A stretch of 64,000 nucleotides of DNA. Source: Sphaerolaimus hirsutus (Eukaryota; Nematoda; Chromadorea; Monhysterida; Sphaerolaimidae). The notes under the pieces were generated by a model. The model was given only the letters and a program-made list of their open reading frames with translations. It was not told the origin of the DNA and searched no databases. The number at the start of each line of letters is the position of its first letter. Position 1 is the first letter of the stretch. Position numbers and translations under genes: made by a program. The stretch covers positions 4,530,529 through 4,594,528 of the forward strand of contig OZ038451.1 of assembly GCA_964036195.1 (NCBI GenBank), read 5' to 3'. This document shows positions 54,546-63,640 of this stretch, in pieces.

Positions 54546-55441
54546 TAGTTTGTTTTTACGGCATAAATTCAGAATCAGGTAGAAAATGATGAAAATAAGT
54601 ACTATATACTCATATGCAGCCACATTTATATATCTAGGTAAAATAAATGCCATGCGCCATATGTGTAGGCACTGAACCATCACCAGAAGTAGATAGTAAA
54701 ACTAATTATTCTTCGGGTGAGAGCAAAACAAAATATAAATTCATATAAAAAGGGATAAAAAGTACTTTCTCGCAGCAGCTATTTTCTACAAAATACGGTA
54801 GAGCATAAATAATTTTAATTCGCACTCAAAAAGCACAAAGAAAGTCAAAATCAGCTTTCATGGTAAATCAATGCAAAGCCGGGCGGCGCGGCGGAAAATT
54901 CACTGTGTGAAATTAGCAATTAGCAATTACAAATATTAATTTTTAGGGATGTTTTGACTGAGTACCTGAATATTGAACTTTAATTTATCATTAAATTTTG
55001 TGGTGTAATCTGCAGCCAACGGAAATATATTGGGCATTTTTTGTCGAGTGAAAGTACACTTTCCCTTTGGCATGAAAATTGTTCTGAACGGTATTATGAT
55101 AAACTTTGGTATTTAAAAAAATTAAAATATCAAATCAATTTTTATGAAATTCAAATAAAAACGGATTTCCATGATTTCTAAAAAATATAATGCATGGATG
55201 GTAAGAATGACAAAAGACACACACACACACTCATAATGCCAAGTTTCTACCAATACAAATACCCAGTTCCTCACAAAATACCCAAAAATTGCAACCCACT
55301 AAATGGATAAAGGGTCAAGGGTCTGTGCTTGACTCCAATTTACACAAAGTGCCCCCGACGGCAAACGCAATCAATGGACGCGATAAATAAATGTGTAAGT
55401 AAATTAATGACGCAAATACTGTGGATGAAACAATATACTTA
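54546..55441. other. Unassigned spacer
   Basis: AT-rich. A short CA-dinucleotide run lies at 55218-55231. No gene. Confidence 0.3.
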
Positions 55442-55660
55442 CCGTATTTCCTCGAAATACCCCCCCTTGAATTAAGCCCCCTATAAATACACGGGGTCCC
55501 AGGTATGAACGAGCTGAGGAAAAATTACCCCCTCAAATAGCCCCGTCTGGAATGATGTAAATGTATATTGTATGCAATATACATGATGTAGATGTAGCAG
55601 TTGCTGCCAATTTGAATCGCAGCTACAAATAAAGTTATGGTATGTCAACACCTTGTCAAC
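55442..55660. mobile_element. Family A long subtype, left half only
   Basis: Left CCGTATTTCCTCGAAATACC after TA, then CGAGCTGAGGAAAAATTACC and the core ATGTATATTGTATGCAATAT, TTGAATCGCAGCTACAAAT. The right arm is absent. Confidence 0.68.
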
Positions 55661-55744
55661 ATGAAATATAATAAAATGTGTAATTATTTTACACTTCTAA
55701 CTTCGCTTGTTACTTTCAACTTTCACAGAATCATCACCAGGTTC
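55661..55744. other. Spacer
   Basis: Nothing recognised. Confidence 0.3.
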
Positions 55745-55920
55745 CACTCCCAGACCCTGCAAACTACTCTGTAAAATGTCAAGCAATATGTCAAAAGTCA
55801 TGTAAAATGCCCTGGAAAATGGAAACTTGTTTGCAATTTTCCAGGGCATTTTACATGACTTTTGACAAATTGCACGACATTTTACACGACATTTTACTGG
55901 GTCTGGGGTGCCCCCATAAG
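55745..55920. mobile_element. Family C element, compact hairpin
   Basis: Left CCACTCCCAGACCCTGCAAA and right TTTACTGGGTCTGGGGTGCC. TGCCCTGGAAAATGGAAAC at the centre is followed by its near-inverse GCAATTTTCCAGGGCATTTT. Confidence 0.8.
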
Positions 55921-55944
55921 CATTCCAAAAGATGGGTGCTTTTC

Positions 55945-56160
55945 ATAAAAGATAATAAAATATCTTTCTGAAAAAGCAGAGAAAAATAAATAGGTAAATT
56001 TAAAAATATTAGGTAGTTTTATTTTTTTCCAGAAAATATAAATGTAATTAAATCTCTCGGGAAAAACCTGGAGAAAATATAAATAAAAAAGAGACTTTAT
56101 TATTCATTTTCTTAAATTTTTGAAAATAAACAATATTTCAAGATTTTTGACCATTTCCAT
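55945..56160. repeat. Family J AT-rich repeat
   Basis: TTCCAGAAAATATAAATGTA, ATTAAATCTCTCGGG and AACCTGGAGAAAATATAAAT, in reverse orientation to 52217-52490. Confidence 0.5.
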
Positions 56161-56459
56161 GAAACCATGTCACATTAAGTTGATGGAATAGTCACATTTT
56201 TTTGACTTAAAAATAAACTATTACAGCTGCACTATGACTATTTTCCATCTAAGATCTGTAAAACATTTGCCACAACAAATGGAACTAAATTCACTTGAAC
56301 CCAAACAAAAACAATAATAAAGGAAGTAATATCAAGCCAGGCTGCAATATTTTTTTGCGAATGTGTTTTTGAGAATTTCATTTAGATACCTTCAAACTTA
56401 TGAAATACATTCTATGGTATTACACAGTTGGATTAAACAGTATATTTTTGATGTGAATA
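56161..56459. other. Unassigned spacer
   Basis: AT-rich, nothing recognised. Confidence 0.3.
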
Positions 56460-56941
56460 CCGTATTTCCTCGAAATACCCCCAGGGGGTTTATTTTTTCA
56501 GAGTGAGATTTTTGAGGGGGTTAAACGAGGGGGGTGGGGTATTTCGAGGGGGGTTTATTATTTCGCCTGAATTTTTTTGAAATCCCGGCACTAAATTGTT
56601 GTCTGTAACGTACACAAACGTCGACAAATGCAACAAAAACCGCCATGTATAAGACTCTATAGACTTATATAGGTATGTACGTAGACGGTATAAACCCTGT
56701 TATAACACAACACGTCCATTGTTTTACACGTGTGTTGTACGTTTCCCGGATCACAAACCGTAGCTTTTGTCATTTACATTCTCTATACACTGTATTTGGG
56801 GGGGGGGGTATTTCGAGGGGTGGGTTTATAAACTCATACTGTCCATTTTGAGGGGGGTATTTCGAGGGGGGTGGTATTTCGAGGGGGGTGGTATTTCGAG
56901 GGGGGTGGTATTTCGAGGGGGGGTATATCGAGGATATACGG
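56460..56941. mobile_element. Family A MITE, GACGTCG-core subtype
   Basis: Left CCGTATTTCCTCGAAATACC after TA and right GTATATCGAGGATATACGG before TA. The right zone has four consecutive GGTATTTCGAGGGGGGT units at a 17-18-bp period (56845-56930). The core matches 48736-49210. Confidence 0.87.
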
Positions 56942-57001
56942 TATTCAAAAATTACATTATTACCAGTAATCTTCCGCAAATCCATAGATGAGGTCACATT
57001 G

Positions 57002-57464
57002 TGCCTACACACACTGACCGTGATGTCAGTGAAAACTGAATTTTTTTCAAATGCAAATTAATGGTCGTGGTGGAATGATTTCATTTTATAATAATAATAA
57101 TTAATGAAAGTTTAAATTTGATATACTCGGCGGTCATGATACTCTGCCCTTGCACTCATTTATGTCTCACGTTGGAAGTGTGCCAATGACGATAAAGCAT
57201 GCGATTTTTGTATAAAAGGTGAAAGAAAAAATTGTTGTAAAAAAGTTAACGTTTAGCATTATAACAACGATTACTTTTTTTCGCATGAAAATCGCATGCG
57301 TAAAAAATCGTTGGCACGCTTCCAGCGGGAACCATGCGTGAACCATAATTTGAAAACTAAAACACATATAGCATACAATAATAATAGGCTGAATGTCGCC
57401 ATGTCGCAACTTCAGTTTTCTCCCAAGTCACGGTGAAAACTAGTGTGTGTGTGTAGGGCCATTG
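57002..57464. mobile_element. Family M element interrupted by a family I element
   Basis: Left GTGCCTACACACACTGACCG, then TGATGTCAGTGAAAACTGAA. Right TTCAGTTTTCTCCCAAGTCA, then CGGTGAAAACTAGTGTGTGT and GTAGGGCC. The sequence GGCTGAATGTCGCCATGTCG (57391-57410) recurs at 58167-58190. The family I copy at 57122-57352 lies between the arms. Confidence 0.68.
57122..57352. mobile_element. Family I MITE, reverse orientation
   Basis: Left TACTCGGCGGTCATGATACT, then CTGCCCTTGCACTCATTTAT and GTCTCACGTTGGAAGTGTGC. Right TTGGCACGCTTCCAGCGGGA, then ACCATGCGTG, after which the terminal TATACTCC is lost. AAAATCGCATGCG and AAGCATGCGATTTTTG form an inner stem. Confidence 0.75.
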
Positions 57465-57561
57465 AATCTTACTTGCAAATGACGCATCCTAATTTGATGT
57501 TCTAAGAATGCTTAATTCCATTCATATTTTAAAGAGAAAAGACGAGTTTTATAACCATATT
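57465..57561. other. Spacer
   Basis: Nothing recognised. Confidence 0.3.
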
Positions 57562-58215
57562 GTGCCTAGACAGACTACCGTATTACCTCGAATTATCCCC
57601 CCTTGAATTACCCCCCCCTCGACTTAACCCCCCCCTCAAAATGGGCTGGGGAAATAATAACCCCCCCCACTCGAAATACCCCCCTTCGGAATGATGTACG
57701 TCATGTACATAATAAATACGTCATGTACGCAATGTACATGATGTATATTACTGTTAATTTGCATTGCAGCTACACATAGAGTAGTTTGTGTAGCTATCTA
57801 CGTTTTTTTGTCCAAATATATCATGTTTGGACACATTTTTTACCTATTTTGGGTACGGTATTTGCTACGATCCTTACGAAAATTTCTGACGAAATAATAA
57901 AACCCCCCCTCGAATAAACCCCCCCTCGAATTAACCCCCCCTCAAATTTTGCTGGCGAAATAATAAACCCCCATGGGGGTATTTCGAGGTAATACGGTAT
58001 TCAGTTTGTACCGGGACTTCAGGTGAAAACAGAAAGTTTTCAAATTCAAATTTATCAACTCGGTTGAAAGATTTAATTTAATTTGAATTAAAATTTATGA
58101 AAGTTTAATTTAAGTTTAACTTTGACAATTTAATAACTAAAACACATATGGCATACAAAAATTGTATACTGAATGTCGCCATGTCGCCATTTCGGTTTTC
58201 ATCAATAGTTGTGCG
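57562..58215. mobile_element. Family M element interrupted by a family A element
   Basis: Left GTGCCTAGACAGACTA, interrupted at 57578. After the insert come TTCAGTTTGTACCGGGAC and TTCAGGTGAAAACAGAAAG. The right arm has ACTGAATGTCGCCATGTCGC, ATTTCGGTTTTCATC and GTGCGTAGGCGC. The AACTAAAACACATATGGCAT segment is shared with 57353-57375. Confidence 0.6.
57578..57997. mobile_element. Family A MITE, intact, inverse of 1599-2035
   Basis: A 420-bp element: CCGTATTACCTCGAATTATC after TA and TATTTCGAGGTAATACGG before TA. The subterminal CCCCCCCTCGAATAAACCCC array has a 16-bp period. The core is ATGTACATAATAAATACGTC, GCATTGCAGCTACACATAGA and TCCAAATATATCATGTTTGG. Confidence 0.88.
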
Positions 58216-58484
58216 TAGGCGCATTCTCTCAAAGCCAGAACAATATTTTTCCAGTGTTTGCATCTCATCTAGACACATTAAGCCAGAATATCAAGCCAAA
58301 AAACCTCCAAAATAGCCCAAAAAGTAAAAACCCCAAGCGGCTCCATTCCCTTCAAATCGACAAACGCACACAAATCTCAAAAACCCGAAAAATCGCCACA
58401 ACCAAACCAGACTCAATCAAACAAAAATAACCACACACCAAAAAACCCGACTCAAACCAAAAAACAATTCCCCGCCCACGTCAA
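58216..58484. other. A/C-rich, G/T-poor tract
   Basis: From about 58285 to 58478 the plus strand is almost entirely A and C. It has strong strand asymmetry but no clean repeat unit. It directly precedes the ATG at 58485. Confidence 0.5.
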
Positions 58485-58640
58485 ATGGCGGAGTTTGGAT
58501 TAACTGTTGCGCGGGGACCGGCGGCAACTTCGCTGAGAGCGGTGCACCGCTTGCAAATGAAGTTGTCTCACGTGCAGTTGCAGTGTGCGCCGCGCGGCCG
58601 TTCTGGGACCGGGTTCTATTCTATGGGTCATCTATGCGGA
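58485..58640 (+). CDS. Candidate 5' coding fragment
   Basis: ATGGCGGAG in the context GTCAAATGGCG opens a frame reading MAEFGLTVARGPAATSLRAV, HRLQMKLSHVQLQCAPRGRS, GTGFYSMGHLCGLV before entering family D sequence near 58634. GC content and third-position G/C rise sharply at the ATG after the A/C-rich tract, as at a 5' untranslated region to coding boundary. There is no in-frame stop until after the repeat begins. I see no donor site before the repeat, and no family is recognised. Confidence 0.2.
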
Positions 58641-58927
58641 CTAGTTGACAGGGACAACAGATGTCAACTGGTTCTCATTCCAATTGGAAGATTGATAAAG
58701 AGTAATAGTGGGCATTATTGTAATTGTACGCATTTGTTTACTTCATGTCGGCCTTGCACATTGCACAAATGATACAGCAATATTTATTTTCAACACTACA
58801 GCTTCATTTGCAACATTATTCAACACTTTTGCATTTGAACCTAGTTCGTCGGCTCGTGAGCAAGCATTTAATTGGGATCGGAACCAGTTGACACTTGGTG
58901 TCGGTGTCAACTAGTGTGTAGGGGCCA
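58634..58927. mobile_element. Family D element, GATCC-arm subfamily
   Basis: Left GCGGACTAGTTGACAGGGAC then GTCAACTGGTTCTCATTCCA. Right AATTGGGATCGGAACCAGTT, GACACTTGGTGTCGGTGTCA and ACTAGTGTGTAGGGGCC. Confidence 0.8.
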
Positions 58928-59911
58928 GGGGCAAGGTCGAAGTGAGTGAATGGTAAAGATGTTGAGTTGACACTTGAAAAGTACCCGTGACTTTACCCGT
59001 GACTTTTTTCATGAAAATATGGTGATATTCATTGTATATTGGTCACTACGATCAGTGTACGTAAATACATGTGTAAAATTTCGAAAATTCGTCACACTTT
59101 TGTCATTATCAAAAAAATGTCACAATGTAGGTAAAAAGGGCGCACACAAAATTGTCGCGCAAACTTGAATAAAGTGCACTTTCATCAAAGTATTTTCGAC
59201 TTGACAAAAAAAGAAATTGCGCCCAGAATGTAGCCAGATTGCAGGAGCGGTAGGGGAAAAGACGTGATAAAATAGACGGTGAAAGAAAGCAAACTGTAGC
59301 TTTTTCGACTCATATTTACATGTTTACCTACTTGCAATGCATGTTTTCGAAGTTTTTTTTTGTCGGAAACGGACTTATACTGGACGGACGGAACGCTATA
59401 CAATGAATGCTACCATATTTTGATGAATAAAATGACTCGCAAAATTGTGCATCGAATTCAATCAACGTGGGAGCGATGTGACCTGAATCTTTTTATAACG
59501 TTTGTTCGTTTATTCAGATGGTATATGGTAGATTTCATTGTGAGGCGTGCCGTAAGTAAAGTATAGCACACGAGACGTTTCGATCGATTTGCATTTCTAA
59601 ATATTTATTAGCAACGCCCTTTCCCGATTAGCATAAAGCAGTGCGAAATCATAAATATTTATTTACTGTGCGAAAAGACACTATGGCACTGTGCCAAAAA
59701 CAAATGAAACCGACACACAGACAAAAGCATAAATTATCTAAGTTATCTCAAGCGAGGTCTCGTTGACAAAAAGTAATTGTCAACTTACCTGTTGTAATCA
59801 ATTCATTTTACCTATTCTATGTAGCTTATGATGTATGGGTAGCATTGAATATACGGAAAACCGCCCACATATAAGCAAACTTATCATTCATGCATGACAT
59901 GCTTATTCTTA
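58928..59911. other. Unassigned spacer
   Basis: AT-rich. Short frames only, none with a motif. Confidence 0.3.
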
Positions 59912-60215
59912 GTGATGTAAAGGCACCGGGGCACCGGTGCCCCGGTGCTGGGCACCGAAGGGCACCAGCACCGGTGCTGGTGCGGTGCCATTGCAATCTT
60001 CAGGGGTGCCATGCCGGTGCCAGTGCCATTTTTTTCAGAATAGCACCGGTGCCGGTGCGGTGCGGTGCCATTTTTTTGCCGGTGCCAAAGGTGCTAGCAC
60101 CAGGGCCAAAGAAAAGGCACCGGGAAAGGCACCGGCCAAGGCTTCATGTGCTGTGCAATTTTGTCCATAGTATGTGCTTATTCATATTTCAAAAAACAGC
60201 GATATATTTACCCAA
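59912..60215. mobile_element. Family F element, long subtype, right end truncated
   Basis: Left TAGTGATGTAAAGGCACCGG followed by CACCGGTGCCCCGGTGC and many GGTGCCG iterons. The core CTTATTCATATTTCAAAAAA (60178-60197) is the reverse of the core at 26284-26305. The expected right TAGTGATG end is not found. A 120-codon frame here is an iteron artefact. Confidence 0.72.
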
Positions 60216-60276
60216 CCGTTTTTGCCTATTTTGTAAACCTCCCATCAAATAAATATACCTACTGTGAAATCCATTA

Positions 60277-60518
60277 GGCCGGAATTAGAGCTCAGCGTCG
60301 ATTTGACGTGAAATGATGACGTGAAATGTTGTCGTGAAATTAATTACACGAGTGTGGATCATGCTACGGGTCTACAATTTTCTAAGGATAATATATGAAT
60401 CAATACCTTAATCGTGTCCAATACTGAGTGTTATCAGCCACAACTAGAGCGAATTGAAAAATTCAACATTTTACGTCATCATTTCACGTCGAATCGACGC
60501 TGAGCTCTAATTCCCGCT
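60277..60518. mobile_element. TIR element with GGAATTAGAGCTCAGCGTCG arms
   Basis: GGAATTAGAGCTCAGCGTCG at the left is exactly inverted as CGACGCTGAGCTCTAATTCC at the right. The arms continue through GACGTGAAATGATGACGT, about 57 bp in all, around a 130-bp core. TA or TTA/TAA can be read at the borders. The 242-bp size fits a MITE. Confidence 0.8.
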
Positions 60519-60809
60519 TAATACCCGATACGTGATCTGATGAGCGAATCTAAAATTTTGTTGAATTTTAAATCATTTTTATCTCCACCTATACAATTTC
60601 GAGAGAACTGCACGCTAAGGATGCTTCAATGCAAAAGATAGGAGGCACAATCACAGGCCTCATTGTGCCCGATTCGTGTGTGTTTTTGCACACAATGCAG
60701 TCACTATTTATTAGTACAAATGCCCTTTACAAACACGATCCACAATCTTGACAAACAGGGTTAGTAGATGGCAAAGTTGCTTCTCAAGAATGCAATTGCA
60801 CATGTATAG
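60519..60809. other. Unassigned spacer
   Basis: Nothing recognised before the tandem arrays. Confidence 0.3.
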
Positions 60810-61020
60810 GGGGTTGACTTGAGTTTTTAGGGGCTGAGTTTACAATTCAGGGTTGAGTTGATGGGTGTTGATAAATTAGGGTTGAGTTGACAGAAGTTTA
60901 AAGATAAGGGGCTGTTGACACAAGTTTAAAAATTAGAGGCTGAGTTTATGGGAGTTGAGTTGATGGGTGTTTGCCAAATTAGGGGCTGAGTTTATGGGAG
61001 TTAACAATAACATTACCATA
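60810..61020. repeat. Irregular 30-bp minisatellite, left flank
   Basis: Repeats of AGGGGCTGAGTTTATGGGAG, variants with GGGTTGAGTTGATGGGTGTT, and spacers such as TTTGCCAAATT. Same unit as 63250-63640 but with more divergence and variable length. Confidence 0.8.
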
Positions 61021-61029
61021 ATCCTTAAG

Positions 61030-63240
61030 TGAGGCCCCCGGGGCTAAAAAATATAAATTGTGATATAATGCATTTGTGGGTTACTGATTACAATGATTTG
61101 AAATATGCACTCCATTCTGACAGTACATTACGATAACCCTGAAATTGAACCCAAAATGGGGCCAAAATTTTCAAATTGTGAAATGATGCATTGTGGGTTT
61201 CTAATTGCACTGATTTGATATATAATGCACTCCATTTTGACACTACATTACCATAACCCTGAAAATGAACCACTGGGGCCAAAAACTTTCAATTTGTGAA
61301 ATGATGCATTTTTGGGTTTCTGGTTGCACTGATTTCAAATTTAGGTTTCTGATTGCACTGATTTGATATATGCACTCCATTGACACTACATTACCATAAC
61401 CCGAAAAATGAACCCATGGGGCCAAACACTTTCAATTTGAGAAATGATGCATTTTCAGGTTTCTGATTGCACTCATTTGAAATATGCACTTCATTTTGAC
61501 ACTACATTACCATAACCCTGAAAATGAACCACTGGGGCCAAAAAATTTCAATTTGTGAAATGATGCATTTTTGGGTTTCTGATTGCACTGATTTCAAATT
61601 TGGGTTTCTGATTGCACTGATTTGATATATGCACTCCATTTTGACACTACATTACCATAACCCTCAAAATGGACCCATGGGGTTAAATACTTTCAATTTG
61701 AGAAATGATGCATTTTCGGGTTTCTGATTGCACTCATCTGAAATATGCACTTCATTTTGACACTACATTACCATAACCCTTAAATGAACCCCCTGGGCCA
61801 AAAACTTTCAAATCATAAAATGATGGATTTGTGAGTTTCTGAGTGTAGTGATTTCAAATATGCCCAGGGCTTAAAAAATTAGAAATTGTGAAATGATTCA
61901 ATGTGGGTTTCTAATTGCACTGATTTGAAATATGCACTCCGTTTTGACACTACATAACCCTGAAAACTACATAACTATAACCCTGAAAATGAACCTCTGG
62001 AGCCAAAAACTTTCAATTTGTGAAATCATTCATTTTTGGGTTTCTGATTGCACTGATTTCAAATTTGGGTCTATGATTGCACCAATTTGATATATGCACT
62101 CCATTTTGACACTACATAACCATAACCCTAAAAATGAACCCATGGGGCCAAATACTTTCAATTTGAGAAATGATGCATTTTCAGGTTTCTGATAGCACTC
62201 ATTTGAAATATGCACTTCATTTTGACACTACATTACCATAACCCTAAAAATGAACCCCCTGGGCCAAAAACTTTCAAACCATAAAATGATGGATTTGTGG
62301 GTTTCAGAGTGTAGCTATTTCAAATATGCCCAGGGCTTAAAAAATTAGAAATTGTGAAATGATTCGATGTGGGTTTCTAATTGCACTGATTTGAAATATG
62401 CAATCCATTTTGACACTACATAACCCTGAAAACTACATAACCATAACCCTGAAAATGAACCTCTGGAGCCAAAAACTTTCAATTTGTGAAATCATTCATT
62501 TTCAGGTTTCTGATTGCACTCATTTGAAATATGCACTTCATTTTGACACTACATTACCATAACCATAAAAATGAACCCCCTAAGCCAAAAACTTTCAAAT
62601 CATAAAATGATGCATTTGTGGGTTTCTGATTGTAGCGATTTCAAATATGCACTCCATTTTGACACTACATTACTAAAACTCTGAAATTGAACCCCTAGAC
62701 CCAAAAATTTCTAATTGTAAAATGATGCATTTTGCAGGTTTCTTATTGCACTGATTTGAAATGACTCAATTTCAACTCTACATTACTGTAAGCCTTAAAT
62801 TGAACCCATGGGGCTAATAAATTAGAAATTGTGAAATGATGCATTTGTGGCTTTTTGATTGCCTTGATTTGAAATATGCACTTCATTTTGACACTACATT
62901 ACCATAACCCTGAAAATGAACCCCCAGGGCCAAAAATTTTCAAATCATAAAATGATGTGTTTGTGGGTTTCTGATTGTAGCGATTTCAAATATGCACTCC
63001 ATTTTGACACCACATTACTAAAACCCTGATAATGAACCCCTGGGCACAAAAACTTTCAATTTGTGAAATGATGCGTTTGTGGGTTTTTTATTGCAGTGAT
63101 TTGAGATGTGCACTCCATTTCTACTCTACATTACCATAACCTTTTAAGTCTAACCCATGGGGCTAAAAAATTGAAAATTTTGAATTGATGCATTTGTGGA
63201 TTGATGATACTGATTTTTTGAAATATTCATACCATTTTCA
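61030..63240. repeat. 117-bp satellite with higher-order structure
   Basis: About 19 divergent monomers, each with ACACTACATTACCATAACCC, TGAAAATGAACCCCTGGGGC, CAAAAACTTTCAATTTGTGA, AATGATGCATTT, GGGTTTCTGATTGCACTGAT and GAAATATGCACTCCATTTTG. Monomers alternate between about 117 and 143 bp at 61245-61765, where the longer form repeats TTTGGGTTTCTGATTGCACT. A four-monomer block of 466 bp repeats at 61785-62035 and 62250-62506. No coding capacity. Confidence 0.93.
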
Positions 63241-63249
63241 CACTACATT

Positions 63250-63640
63250 CCCATAAACCTGAAAATGAGTTTACGGGAGTTTCCAAATTAGGGGCTGAGT
63301 TTATGGGAGTTTCCAAATTGGGGGCTGATTTTAAGGGAGTTTCCAAATTAGGGGCTGAGTTTATGGGAGTTTCTAAATTAGGGGCTGAGTTTATTGGAGT
63401 ATCCTAATTAGGGCTGAGTTTACAGCAGTTTCCAAATTATGGGTTGAGTTTACAGGAGTTTCCAAAATTGGGGGCTGAGTTTATGTGAGTTTTCAAATTA
63501 GAGGCTGAGTTTATGGGAGCTTACAAATAAGTGGCTGAGTTTATGGGAGTTTGCAAGTTAGGGGCTGAGTTTATAGGAGTTTCCAAATTAGGGGCTGAGT
63601 TTACAGGAGTTTCCAAACTAGGGGCTGTGTTTACAGGATT
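63250..63640. repeat. 30-bp minisatellite, right flank
   Basis: Regular 30-bp unit: GAGTTTATGGGAGTTTCCAA followed by ATTAGGGGCT, about 13 copies with point variation. Because 30 is divisible by three it leaves open frames of ten-residue repeats, which are not genes. Confidence 0.95.

Noticed and set aside
59890-60252. 120-codon frame with HRCPGAGHRRAPAPV-like repeats
   Set aside because: Produced by family F iterons.
60880-60900. TTAGGGTTGAG resembling telomere repeat
   Set aside because: It is one variant of the 30-bp minisatellite. There is no TTAGGG tandem array.
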